64,000 nt of DNA. Source: Aralia elata (taxonomy: Eukaryota; Streptophyta; Magnoliopsida; Apiales; Araliaceae). The notes beneath the pieces are model-generated. The model had not been told where the DNA came from. It ran no database searches and was given only the letters and a program-made list of their open reading frames with translations. A program made the position numbers and the translations under genes. The stretch covers positions 24,482,638 to 24,546,637 of the forward strand of contig CM068380.1 of the NCBI GenBank assembly GCA_034770075.1, in the 5' to 3' direction. Positions 1 to 11,247 of this stretch are shown here, piece after piece. Positions within the stretch are counted from its first letter, which is position 1. Every line of letters starts with the position of its first letter.

Positions 1-69
1 TCTTTTCCAAAATCTCTATCCTTTTTGGACAAATTCAGCACTAATATTTATACTTTTCTTTCTTCACAG

Positions 70-2448
70 AGCAAATAAAAACATTGTTCTGGCAACAACT
101 AAACATGGTGGACATTTGGGGTTTTTTGAGGGAATAACAGCATCTGGCTTATGGTACTCTATGCTAGCTTTCTCTTTGGATATCTACATTCTACCCTTTT
201 TTCTTATGGAATTTAAATGTCCAATTAATTGCTTTAGAAACATATTATAATCAATCTTATATCTATAATAATTTCATTACCAATTGGGAGTCCCATTTTT
301 TCCTTTTTTTATGCGTCGTGAGTCCCCTTTCTAAAACATGATTAATAGTGACATGATGGTCAAAATTTGAGCTTAATGGAAAATGGTTGAACCTAGCTTT
401 CATTTGATATCAATTTTTTACAAAAAATAAAATAAAATATCAAATGAATTAGATTGTATGAATGAATGAATTATGATTTTTTCAATAATAGAGATACGGG
501 ACTCGGTTGATGAGATTAAACTGAATTTGAACTTCAATTATTTTACTTCTGAATTTTTTTAATGAAAAGTATGTATACACTGCAAAATAGAAGTTTGAAC
601 TAAATAGACAATCTCTAAAATGGAAACTACAAGTTGAGTTTGGAATATCGACAAATGGATGATTGTATTTTGTGAAATAGGAGAAACTGATTTTAACAAT
701 CCAATGGCTGTGAACTTTGATTAATTGAAAGTTGCAGGTTTCTCATCCAAAACAGAGTAAGTGGTTGTTTATGCTTTTTCGGATTTATTTTTTAAATTTT
801 TTGATACAAGGATTTTGAATCAAATTTTTTTGTGATAGTAGATATGGATAAAATTTCAGCAGACACTTGGTTGGCAGGAATAGCTGTATAGTCTATTGAA
901 ATGTAAACTCAAGTTACAGACTGAATTTGCAAAAAGAATAGACAATGATGGAAGAATCTTATCTTAAGAGTAGCTAACAGAATTTTGTGTTTAATTTATT
1001 CAAATTTTCTTTGATTAGCTTCATACTGAAGTTGGGAAGGGTAATAGATGTAGGAACTGTGAATTAGAATGAGATTTTTGACTATATACCGATAACTGCA
1101 AAGTAGAATTTTCTTGAACTAGAATCGTAAACTTGACATCGAAGAAGAAGAAATTGAAATTTTACTTAGACATTAGACCAAGACACTTGGTGTGCAAGAA
1201 GAAGCAGAAAAGAGAATTTAGAGGATATTATAGAGATGCAATTTACAAACTATTGTTGCTAACCTACGCTTCTAAGAGGGTGGGATCGCTTATAAGCAGT
1301 CAAACCTACTTATAATTAGTTTCAAGAAGCAAAAAGTGTTTAGTAAACTTATTTTAAAACTGATTATAATCACTTTTATGGTAATAATCAGAACGGTAAT
1401 AATCAGAAGCTCCAATTTGGAGCTTCTGATTATTTACCAAATCTAATAATCAGGTTTGACCAAATATATTACTAATCTATCCCTATTTATTTTAATAATT
1501 CCAAACATTCCTTTTTAGTAATTTATACTTGAAATAAGTGAATAAGTGATTTAACAAATTTTTTTATACCAATTTTTTTTCACTTATTACTAATTTAAGT
1601 GCTTTTTATTTACCAGACACAAACTACTTTCTTAAAAATGATTATAGTCAAAAGCACTAATCAGAATCAATAATCACATTTTTTAAGCAATCCCAAACAT
1701 ACTCTAACATGCACTATATTGCACCACACCTACACATGCTTTGTGGACAGTTACACTAATTAACTAGATGAGACATTATAACCGCAAATTTCTGATTGGA
1801 GTACCCTGCCCCTTGGCCTAACTCCTTAGTTTTTGTGTTACAGGTGGGTGAGGGCGGCCAATGAATTCCTCGATGTTCTACATTCTACCCCTCATATGGA
1901 TAAACAGAAGAAGGTGATATACATGTTAAGAACTCTTTGGTTGTTTGTCAAATAGACGTGTATTACTATGCACAAGCTTTTTCCATTAAAATTCTCCAGC
2001 CTGTAGTTGATCTTCAAATTGAGGGCTGAGGGTTAATTAAGTTAAAATAACTAAATGATTATCCTAACATGAAAATTGAAGCATGGATGACATTATGTAC
2101 GTATAGAATTCTTATGAACTTGGTATTACACCACCTTCATTAAACCTTGTGAGATGAACAAAAAGGAGACTAGGGTTTCTAATCTCCATAACAATCCCGT
2201 TTTTTTCCAAAACAATATATTGTTTGTGATGTTGGACCTTCATAGGAAAATTTCCAAGGGCAACCTCTAGAGTAGGTTCCATCCCAGTCAGATCTTCTGT
2301 TTAACATTAATCATGAATTGGCCTTGTATATAATTTACCTTAATCTTAGTGCACAATTGGTGCCGGTCTTCTAAAAATTCCTTTTTCAGAATGATTTTGT
2401 CCTAACAGTGGCCAATTTTGTTGTCAAATGGCCGAAACATAAGTTTAG

Positions 2449-2487
<39 letters not shown>

Positions 2488-3184
2488 TTAGGGTATGTTC
2501 GGTTACAAGAGTTTATAACGTTTGCACCATTAGCGTTCAGTGCGTTTGGCCACACACCAAAAATGGTTTTGTGTGCTTAAGGTCTAAACATTGCGTTTTT
2601 GAGTCAAATAAAGTACGTTTAAATAAGTTGATTTTAGACGAATAAGATTTTCAAGTGTGTTTGGAACTCCAAATGCACTAAACGCTCTATAAGCTAGTAG
2701 GAGAACAAGCACTTGATGTATGTCCATTTTAATTGCATTTTGCTGACAAAATTTTATGTATTGTGTTTTGTACTGGACTGTTGGATTAAGCAGGGACCAT
2801 ATATTAATGTCACTGATGCAAATGAACCACCTGAGGGGCAGAAATTTCAAAAGAGAAACACTACCGAAATGGCTTCAAATGGAGAACGACTTGAGCATCT
2901 AAGGGATTCGAAGCCTGAACATGTGTCTGATATCGTTCACAACCATCAAGTATGTCATGTCGCTTGTTACAACCATGACGAGAAGATTCTTAGATCAACT
3001 ATCTCGAAAAAATAAAAGATCAATGTGGCTGCTTGCTTATCTTGCCTTCTTGGCCATTAGTAGGTATATCTCTTCACTGAATCTTCAAGACCAAGGTCAC
3101 ACGAATCAGCATAACAATAATGTGTACTTGGAGTTGTGTTATTGTGGTTCTACTTCTTCACCTGAAAGAACTTCTATGTTGTAA
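70..3184 (+). CDS. EMB8-like alpha/beta-hydrolase, 3' exons (partial gene)
   Basis: The last three exons of a gene entering from the left edge. Exon A is 70-153 after an acceptor ending TTCACAG; exon B is 1844-1913; exon C starts at 2794. Introns 154-1843 and 1914-2793 are GT-AG and keep phase. Exon A encodes KHGGHLGFFEG, where plant EMB8/alpha-beta hydrolases carry the catalytic histidine; across the splice the frame reads ASGLW then WVRAANEFLDVLHS, family-typical. Exon C starts GPYINVT. The terminal stretch SRKNKRSMWLLAYLAF is the usual C-terminal hydrophobic segment but lies one frame off from the start of exon C, so the frame changes between about 2940 and 2970. An AATAAA at 3241 would serve as poly(A) signal. 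Upstream exons are outside the window. Family call is confident; whether the gene is functional is not. Confidence 0.75.
1276..1704. mobile_element. Tourist/PIF-Harbinger-type MITE in EMB8-like intron
   Basis: A 429-bp element flanked by TAA at 1273-1275 and 1705-1707. The left end GAGGGTGGGATCGCTTATAAG and the complement of the right end GAGTATGTTTGGGATTGCTTAA are imperfect inverted repeats of the common plant type GGGTGTGTTTGGGATTGC. A 17-bp-arm palindrome lies inside at 1399-1433. No coding capacity. It lies wholly in the first visible intron, so it is probably spliced out. Confidence 0.75.
1399..1433. repeat. Perfect palindrome inside the MITE
   Basis: Arms ATAATCAGAAGCTCCAA and TTGGAGCTTCTGATTAT pair perfectly over 17 bp around one central T. 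It sits near the left third of the MITE and could fold as a hairpin in the pre-mRNA. Confidence 0.9.
2452..2484. repeat. (CT)n microsatellite
   Basis: About 16 CT units in the second visible intron of the EMB8-like gene, just before a dispersed repeat. Confidence 0.95.
2490..2712 (+). mobile_element. Short TIR element, copy 1
   Basis: About 220 bp that recurs at 3318-3525. The start AGGGTATGTTCGGTTACAAGAG and the complement of the end AGTGCTTGTTCTCCTACTAGC form imperfect inverted repeats of roughly 32 bp. No clear target duplication was found, so the superfamily is unknown. It lies in the intron before the last EMB8-like exon. Confidence 0.5.
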
Positions 3185-3317
3185 TGGTGATCTTAAAGTA
3201 AATGTTGTGGACTTATTGTATAAGGATTTCCTCCATGTAAAATAAAAAGTTATTATCTAGAAATGGGGATGCTCCATAAGCATAATTGACTCTTTTACTA
3301 CTCATGTTTGAATTGTA

Positions 3318-3525
3318 GTGACCCGTTTGGTTAGCACATATCGGTTACTAGTGTTTATAGAGGTAACCGTGTAGTGTGTTTGGCCACCACACTAAAAATG
3401 GTATGGTGTATTTAAGCTCCAAATATTGTGTTCATGAGTAGAATAAGTTGATTGTAAACGAACAAAATTCTTAAGAAAATGTATCAAACGCTCTATAAGT
3501 TAGTAGACGAACAAGCACTAAAATG
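3318..3525 (+). mobile_element. Short TIR element, copy 2
   Basis: Same orientation and layout as 2490-2712: TTTGGTTAGCAC, GTGTGTTTGGCCAC, AATAAGTTGATT and AACGCTCTATAAG all recur in order. It lies just after the EMB8-like gene. Confidence 0.5.
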
Positions 3526-3590
3526 AGTATTAGAAAATGCTTTAATTTTGTTTCCCATTGTATTAAATTCTTAACGTGTCATTACTTATA

Positions 3591-3695
3591 TGGGTTTATG
3601 ATGGTTGTGATGACCACACTCATCTAGCCGTGACAAGTTATCATGGGCTTATGATGGTTGTGATGACCACTCTCATTTATGTGTGACAAGTATGA
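3591..3695. repeat. Two-copy 53-bp tandem duplication
   Basis: The unit beginning TGGGTTTATGATGGTTGTG at 3591 repeats at 3644 with few changes and ends each time in TGTGACAAG-like sequence. No coding meaning seen. The rest of 3526-3900 is AT-rich without recognised features. Confidence 0.8.
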
Positions 3696-3913
3696 TAACG
3701 AGGATATACAAGTCATTTATCTAATTTGATTAATGGCATTATTGTAATTAAATTGTTTTATTAAGTAAAAGTATATTTTGAAGAAGTTGTCACAACCAAC
3801 AAGTTGTAGCAATTACAACCGCAATTGCCACATGTTTCCCTACTTATATTTTAGATAGATTAAGTAATATTATGCCATTACAATTATTTTTTTGCAAATG
3901 TTTAGAGATATAT

Positions 3914-4031
3914 ACCAAAGGCCTTTGGTCCAATGGTATGACTCGCCTCATGATTTTCATGAGGTTAAGGGTTCGATCTTTAGTGGTAGCAAGGAGGGTG
4001 TGTGCGTCAAAGTAGCAAAAAAAATAAATTG
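3914..4031 (+). mobile_element. tRNA-derived SINE
   Basis: A 118-bp insertion flanked by a perfect 12-bp direct repeat TTAGAGATATAT (3902-3913 and 4032-4043). It carries a pol III A box-like TGGTCCAATGG (3926-3936) and B box GGTTCGATC (3970-3978) at tRNA-like spacing, and ends in an A-rich tail after CAAAGTAGC. It does not fold as a full tRNA, so a tRNA gene is unlikely. Confidence 0.75.
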
Positions 4032-4202
4032 TTAGAGATATATCTATTAAATTTATTTATTTTTATTTTTTTTGTTTTGATATACTAAAGAATGGAAAAG
4101 TCTCAACTTTTCAAGTATTCATTCCTTTTCGTCATGTTATGAGAAATGAGTTTTGCTACACTTAATAAAATTCTTACAAAAATTAGTTTACAAAATGATG
4201 TG

Positions 4203-5597
4203 TGATGAATAGGTTTCATACCTACGAATCTGATACTAATTGATGTGGATTATTGTCGACTTCTATCGATTTTAGTTACTTTTTATGCATTTTATGTATT
4301 TTTATAGGATACGTGCATTAGGAGTTGAATTGGCGACAGTTAGAGAGAAGCAGCAACAAAAGGATCAAAAAGTGCAGAAGCTAGAGCAGCGCGGCCGCGC
4401 CCAATTTGAACTAGGGAGCAGCGCAGCCGCACCACACTTCAGAGCCAATTTTGTTCTGCCTGCCATAGCATCGCGACCGCGCCCCATTCCATCTTATTTC
4501 AAGCGCGGCCGCCAGTTCGAGGTTTAACCAGAGTTGACTTTTTTATTTAAGTCAGACAATATGTGTAATCTATTTTCCAAACTTCTAATTAAATTAGGAT
4601 TCATGTCAGAAGCTATATATAGCTGTTTTAAGTCAGTTTTTTAGATATACATTGAACTTAGTAGCGAAAACCCTAGTTTTGAAAGTCAGTTTTGGAGATT
4701 TGAAGCAACTTGATAGCAAGAAGGATTCATTATAAGAGTTGAAGAGAGACACAAGGATTGCACCAGCAGTTTTTATTCTCTTTTCTATCCTCTACTTTTG
4801 TATCTTGAATGCTATTTAAATTATGGATTATGGATTTTAATTCAATTATGAACTAATTTCTTTTTAAGATTACAATTGATCTTATTGCGTAACTTTTATT
4901 GATATGCTTCTTTGTTGATTATTGTTAATTATTGTCGGATTGTCTATTATGATATATGCTTAATTGCTTAATTGTGTGACTAGTAATTACCGTGATAATC
5001 TATATGAACTCGTGAAATAGATTATAGGTTTAAATCTGATCATAATAGCATGTGATTGTATTTTCTGCATATAATGGAATTCATGATTTGTGTTTAGGAT
5101 AGAGATATATTTATACGCCGCATGTAATCTGATAGGGAACGTGAGCTTTAAATCCTTTTTAATTGTAATTCACATAGAGATATAATGAATTAGTTAACTA
5201 GGGTGTTCACCTTAATTCTATCATCTGTGGATTTAAGTTAATTTATTTATGATACATCGAGAGATGATCATAAATATTGATGAATTCTTGATTAACAATC
5301 CGGAATAGTTAGCGTAACTTAACAGGAAGTGTGTTAATCTACGTGAAACAATAAGTGAAGTTGTAATCTTAAGTCTTCATATCTGTTTTCAATCTTGTGG
5401 TAATTAACTTTAGTTAATTAATTTCTTATTTTCACAAATTACAAATCAGCTGTTTAAAAAAATCGAGTTAATACGAAATTGGTAGTAGTTAGTATAAAAT
5501 ACAGTTTTTCTCCGTGGGATCGACACCTTGCTTACTCTATACTATATATTTGATCATGTATACTTGCGTGTTGTGCTAGCATAGATTTAGACAAACA
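4203..5597 (+). repeat. 5' LTR of the Athila element
   Basis: 1395 bp, alignable over its length to 14538-15904. It has a TATA-like GCTATATATAGCTG near 4610 and a U5 end with TCCGTGGGATCGACACC (5511-5527). A GC-rich block at 4386-4513 holds copies of AGCGCGGCCGCGCCC. It differs from the 3' LTR by many substitutions and small indels, so the insertion is old. Confidence 0.93.
4386..4513. repeat. GC-rich NotI-like palindrome cluster in the LTR
   Basis: Four copies or variants of the palindromic core GCGCGGCCGCGC in an otherwise AT-rich LTR: near 4388, 4420 (GCGCAGCCGCACC), 4470 (TCGCGACCGCGCC) and 4502 (AGCGCGGCCGCC). The same core recurs in the 3' LTR and internal spacer. Confidence 0.85.
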
Positions 5598-5606
5598 AGT
5601 TTTTGA

Positions 5607-5621
5607 TGGCGTTATCGGGGA
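5607..5621 (+). other. Primer-binding site, tRNA-Asp type, degenerate
   Basis: TGGCGTTATCGGGGA lies 9 nt after the 5' LTR. It resembles the tRNA-Asp PBS of Athila elements (TGGCGCCGTTGCCGGGG) with three bases missing and two changed. The intact version lies at 62860-62877 (minus strand). Confidence 0.75.
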
Positions 5622-5701
5622 ACTATTTGTGTTTTTAACTTTCAATATCAATTTAATTAATTCGGTTTTAGACATTTTTGTGCTTTTTATTTCCTGTTTC
5701 A

Positions 5702-7322
5702 GATGATTTTGGTTCGTTTACGCAAACGCGATCAAAACAATTAGAACTTGTGCAGTGCGAGGACGACCTAGAGAACAAGTTACGACAGTTGAGAAAGTTC
5801 TGCCAAGAGACACTCGAAAAAGAGAAAATGGCCAACGAAGAGCAGAAATCATTGAGGGACTATGCCATGCCTAAAATTGATGAAATTAAGTGAAGCATCA
5901 CGAGGCCAGCTATCAGTGCTAATACTTTTGAGATTAAACTAGGTACGATTCAGATGATCCAGAACTCAGTATAGTTTGGGGGATTGGCTAATGACGACCC
6001 GAATGAACACTTAGTGAGCTTCCTTGAGAGTTGTGATACATTTAAATATCATGGGGTTACGGATGATGCTGTGAGACTACGTCTGTTTTCGTTCACACTA
6101 AGAGATAGAGTAAAAAGTTGACTATATTCGCTTCCACCGGGATCCATCACTACCTGGGATGACCTGGCCCAGAAATTTCTAGCGAAATTCTTTCCGCCAG
6201 CTAAGATTGCGAAGATGAGAAACGACATTACTACGTTTGAGCAACAACATGGAGAATCTTTGTATGAAGCTTGGGAGAGGTTTAAGGAATTATTGAGAAG
6301 ATGTCCACATCATGGATTACCCAAGTGGCTATAGGTTCAGACATTCTACAATAGGTTAAGTAGTAATACTCGGACGAGCATAGACGCAGCTTTAGGAGGA
6401 ACACTCATGGCCAAGAATTTTGATGAGGCTTTCGATTTGCTAGAGACAATGGCCACCAACAATTATCAATGGCCTACTGCAAGGATGACACAGCTTAAGA
6501 CAGCCGGGGTATTGGAAGTAGATGCAGTAACAGCACTTGCAGCTCAAATTTCAGCACTTTCAAAGAAAATGGATGCACTTGGAGGAGCAAACATGCAACA
6601 AGTAGCGGTAGTATGCGAGTTGTGTGCAGGGGCACATCCGATGAGCAATATGCGATTAACCCCGAAGCAATGCAATTTGCGGGGAGTTTTAATAGGCAGA
6701 AGCAACAACAGTTTGGCGGCAGTTCAAATAGTTATAATTCGGAGTGGAGGAATCATCCAAATTTCTCATGTCGAGACAATCAAGCTCAATCACAAGCGCT
6801 ATGACCAGCTTAACCACTTGGTTTTCAGGCTCGTCAAGAACAACCCCCACAATAGGAAAGGAAATCAGATTTCGAGGAACACGTGACAAAATGCATCAAG
6901 GATAACGAGACGTGGAAAAATAGTCATGATGTGGCTATGAGAAATCTAGAGAATCAGATAGGATAGTTGGCAACTGCTTTGAACAATCGTCCTTAAGGAA
7001 TATTATCGAGTAACACATAAGTCAATCCGAGGAATGATAGGACAGAGTAGTGTCAAGCGGTGACACTTCGTAGTGGGAAACTGTTGGATGAGCAAAACGA
7101 AGATAGTCTGAAGAAGGTGCCAAAAAAGAAGAGAAAGCAGATGAAGAGAAGAAAGTAGAGGATGAACCAAAAGCAAAGGAAAAGGCAGAAAAACCAGCAA
7201 CAATTATTCCAGAAGTGCCATTTCCACATCGGTTCCAAAAATAGAAGTTAGAAAAGCAGTTCGCCAAATTGCTCAAGGTGTTTAAGAAGTTACAGATTAA
7301 TATCCCGTTTGTAGATGTATTA
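5702..7322 (+). pseudogene. Athila gag, decayed
   Basis: Remnant of the capsid gene, which packages element RNA. Recognisable blocks are FGGLANDDPNEHLVSFLE, WDDLAQKFLAKFFPP, the coiled region LAAQISALSKKMDALGG and AVTLRSGK before protease. In-frame stops interrupt it; where the expected residue is clear they look like CAG to TAG (before FGG; in WL-VQTF; in IG-LATALN) or TGG to TGA (before LYSLPPG). A frame change follows about 6600. Coding similarity starts just after a pyrimidine-rich TTTCCTGTTTCAG. Confidence 0.8.
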
Positions 7323-7328
7323 GAGTAG

Positions 7329-8030
7329 ATGCCTAGCTACGCGAAGTTTATGAACGATATCTTGTCTAGAAAGAAGAAGCTACGTGACTTTGAAATAGTG
7401 GCTTTAACGGAAAAGTGTAGTGCCATATTGCGAAAGAAGCTACCTCCAAAGTTAAAAGATCCAAGTAGCTTTACCATTCCATGCACTATAGGAAACCAAT
7501 TGTTTTACCGGTGTTTGTGTGATCTGGGTACAAGTATAAATCTGATACTATTGTCGGTCTACCAGCAACTTGGGTTAAAGGAGGCAGTATCTACTAATGT
7601 TACATTGCAGCTAGTAGACTGATCGTTAACATATCTGAGGGGGATCGTGGAGGATGTTTTGGTTAAAGTGGATAAATTCATATTTCCAGCCGACTTCATT
7701 ATGTTGGATTATGAGGAGGACCGCGACATTCCGATCATACTTGGGAGACCATTCTTGGCTATTGGTAGAACACTCATCGACGTGCAAAAAAGTGAATTTA
7801 CTATGAGGGTGCAAGACCAAGAGGTAACATTCAACATTTTTAAAGCCATGAAATTTCCTAAAGACAAAGAAGAGTGTTATCGTGTGGACATGATTAAAGA
7901 TGCGATGGATAATGAGCTGTTAGTGATGAATTTCGATCTTTTGGAAACCACTTTGTTGGGGGACACCGATTCAGATGATCCGAAATTGTTGGAGTATTTA
8001 CAGATATTGGATGCATTGCTATGGGTGAGC
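7329..8030 (+). pseudogene. Athila aspartic protease region
   Basis: Retropepsin-like domain that would cleave the polyprotein. FTIPCTIGNQLFYRCLCDLGTSINL holds the active-site DLGT (Athila proteases have DLGA here), and the flap and C-terminal part are in DIPIILGRPFLAIGRTLIDV. A stop at 7620-7622 splits the domain between QLVD and SLTYLRGIVEDVLV. Downstream EFTMRVQDQEVTFNIF leads into the RT connection. Confidence 0.8.
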
Positions 8031-9680
8031 AAAATCAAAAGTTTTTTTGAGCCGTTGGATTATGCAGAGAAAACAACAGTTCGGATGAAATCATCTTTAG
8101 AGGAACCTCCCATATTTGAGTTAAAACCTTTACCTAACCACCTCAGGTATGCGTATTTGGGCAATTCTTCTATTTTGCCTGTTATTGTTTCATTTGCAAT
8201 TAACGAATTGCAGGAAAGTAAGCTGTTACGAGTCCTTCGCGAATATAAAACTACAATCGGATGGACCATCGTGGACATCAAGGGGATAAGTCTGTCATTC
8301 TGTATGCATAAGATCCTCTTGGAAAATGATGTAAAACCGACAATAGAACAATAGCGGAAGCTAAACCCAATCACGAAGAAAGTGGTTAAAAAGGAAATCC
8401 TGAAATGGCTCGATGCTGGAATCATCTATCCCATCTCCGACAGCGCATGGGTGAGCTTCGTACAGTGTGTCCCTAAGAAGGGTGGTATGACAGTTGTAGC
8501 GAATGAGAACAATGAATTGATACCGATGAGGATTGTGACCGGTTGTAGGGTTTGTATGGATTACCGAAAACTCAATAAAGTAACCCGAAAGGATCACTTC
8601 CCCTTACCATTTATTGATCAGATGTTAGATAGATTGGTTGGGCACGAGTACTACTGTCTCTTGGACGGATATTCGGGGTATAATCAAATTGTTATTGCTC
8701 TAGAAGATCAGGAAAAGACGTCGTTCACTTGTCCGTATGGTACTTTTGCTTTTAGGAGGATGTCTTTTGGATTGTGTAATGCACCAGCGACTTTTCAAAG
8801 GTGTATGATAGCGATTTTCTTAGATATGGTGGAACGTAATGTGCAAGTTTTCATGGAAGATTTTTTAGTCTTTGGGGATTCTTTTGACAGTTGCTTGTAG
8901 AATCTTGTCATGGTACTGAAAAGGTGCGTGGAGACCAACTTGGTGCTCAATTGAGAAAAATACCATTTTATGGTTCAAGAAGGGATCATCCTCGGGCATA
9001 AGGTGTTAGTAAGGGGTTGGAGGTAGACAAAGCTAAAATCGAGACGATTAAGAATCTATCACCACCAACTTCTATTAAGGGAATCCGAAGCTTCCTTGGT
9101 CATGCTGGGTTTTATCGAAGATTCATCAGGGACTTTTCCAAGATTACTAAACCACTATGCAATTTGTTGGAGAAGGACGTGCTGTTTAAGTTTGACAAGG
9201 GTTGCTTGGAAACATTTGAACAGCTTAAGAAGAAATTAATAACAACACCTATAATAGTGGCACCGGATTGGACGATGTCGTTTGAATTAATGTGTGATGC
9301 TAGTGACTACGCGATTGGTGCAGTCTTAGGCCAAGCAAGGACAAAGTTTTTCATGCCATTTATTATGCTAGCAAAACACTATCTAATGCTCAACTCAATT
9401 ATATGACTATCGAGAAGGAGTTGTTGCGGTGGTATTTACATTTGACAAGTTTCGTTCATACCTAATTGGAACTAAAGTGGTGGTGTTCACGGACCAATCT
9501 GCGATAAGATATCTGATTTCGAAGAAAGATGCGAAGTCGAGGCTAATTAGATGGATACTTCTACTCCAGGAATTCGACTTGAAAATCCGAGATAGGAAGG
9601 GTACAGAAAATCAGGTGGCAGACCATCTATCGAGGTTGGAGAACAATGAGCAAAGAAAGGAAGACAAGATTGTGATTAAT
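8031..9680 (+). pseudogene. Athila reverse transcriptase and RNase H, inactive
   Basis: Fingers and palm are clear: WLDAGIIYPISDSAWVS, CMDYRKLNKVTRKDHFPLPF, LDGYSGYNQI, FGLCNAPATFQRCM. The catalytic box reads FMEDF, where the first aspartate of the usual FMDD/YVDD pair is glutamate. Stops occur after PTIEQ, at SCL-NL and at LVLN-EK (the last expected W). RNase H follows from SFLGHAGFYRRFI through FELMCDASDYAIGAVLGQ and VFTDQSAIRYL to GTENQVADHLSRLE, with two frameshifts around 9340-9430. No activity is expected. Confidence 0.88.
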
Positions 9681-10982
9681 GAGTTCTTCTCGGATGAGCA
9701 GTTGTTTGTAATCAAAGCAGAAGTTCCGTGGTATGCAGATTTTGTCAATTATTTGGTTAGCAATGTACTCCCTCCGGACTTGACAAGCCAGCAAAAGAAA
9801 AAGTTTTTGCATGATGTACGGAGGTATATGTGGGATGAACTGTTCTTGTTCAAACAGTGTCCAGATCAGATGATAAGAAGATGTGTTCCGTAAAGTGAAG
9901 TAGAGAGTATCCTATATCAGTGCCATGACTCATTGTATGGAGGACACTACAGAGGTGAAAGAATAACTGCAAAGGTTCTACAAGCAGGGTTCTACTAGCC
10001 TACATTATTTAAGGATGCCCACCAGTTCTTGCTTAGATGTGATCCTTGTCAACGGGTTGAGAATATCTCAAAGCGCCATGAGATGCGACTTAATATAATA
10101 TTGGAAGTGGAGATCTTTGATGTATGGGGCATCAATTTCATGGGACCGTTTTCGACATCCTTCAACAACGCATACATATTGTTGGCAGTAGACTATGTGT
10201 CTAAATGGGTAGAAGCAGTTATATTGCCTATGAATGATGTTATGGTAGTACTAAAATTTCTGCAGAAGAACATCTTTATAAGGTTTGGCGCACCTAAGGC
10301 AATTCTTAGTGATGAGGGGAGCCATTTCTGCAATAAAGCTTTTACAGCTCTCCTAGCTAAGTATGGGGTAACCCATAAAATTGGCACCGCATATCACCCC
10401 CAGATAAGTGGCCAGACTGAGGTGTCTAATCGAGAAGTGAAGAGAATTTTAGAAAAGATAATGAATCCCAATCGGAAGGATTGGTCTTTGAAGTTAGATG
10501 ACGCTCTATGGGCTTACCATACTGCTTACAAGACTCCGATTGGGATGTCACCGTACAAGATTGTGTATGGGAAGGTATGTCACCTGTCAGTCGCACTCAA
10601 ACACAACGCTTATTGGGCCATTTGAAGATTGAACTTTGATCTAACAGCTGCAGGGAAAAAAAGACTTCTATAACTTAATGAATTGGACGAATTCCGCTTC
10701 CAAACATATGATAGTTCAAAGCTTTATAAAGAAAAGGTCAAGCGATGGCATGATAAGAAGATTATAGAGAAAAAGTTTGAACGAGGTCAAGCAGTGCTCC
10801 TATACAATTCTCGATTGAGACTTTTTCCAAGCAAACTTAAGTCACAGTGGTCCGGGCCCTTCACTGTCAAACAAGCATTCCCTCATGGCGCCGTTGAAAT
10901 AGTTGGTCGTAATTCGAATGAACCGTTCAAAGTCAACGGACAGCGCTTAAAGCATTATTGGGGTGGTGATTTTGATCGCTAG
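9681..10982 (+). pseudogene. Athila integrase, inactive
   Basis: Zinc-binding HHCC region about 9880-10060 (HDSLYGGHYRGERI, RCDPCQR) with a stop where tryptophan is expected in GFY-PTLF. In the core the first catalytic aspartate is asparagine (WGINFMGPF; the family has D there), while the second (SDEGSHF) and the glutamate (SGQTEVSNRE) remain. The C-terminal part is PFTVKQAFPHGAVEI to KVNGQRLKHYWGG. Stops near 10623 and 10673 break the frame. No chromodomain, as expected for Athila. Confidence 0.88.
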
Positions 10983-11047
10983 AACTTCTCAATCATTCTC
11001 TCCGATCAAGCTTAAAACAGGAAGTAGTCAGGCTAAAAGACTCTAAA

Positions 11048-11073
11048 TCAAGCGCTTGATGGGAGGCAACCCA
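11048..11073 (+). other. Palindrome plus hairpin after integrase
   Basis: The 12-bp palindrome TCAAGCGCTTGA is followed directly by TGGG-AGGCAA-CCCA, which can fold as a 4-bp stem with a 6-nt loop. From memory, GGGAGGCAACCC-like sequence is common just after Athila integrase genes. It may mark an RNA structure or 3' end. Confidence 0.6.
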
Positions 11074-11247
11074 TACATTTATTTCTGTTAATTTTAATTT
11101 TTAATAATTTTTAGAATCAAGTAGTTATTTAAGTTAGTTTTAGAAGTACTAATTTGTTATTTTATGTTTTTATAGGTTACACGCAGTTGCTGCAGTCATA
11201 TGGTCCATTCAAGAAAGAAAAATAAAATAAATTTCCAAAGATACAGT

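Noticed and set aside
3914..4031. A functional tRNA gene
   Set aside because: A and B boxes are present but no acceptor or anticodon stem closes; a target duplication and A-rich tail show a SINE.
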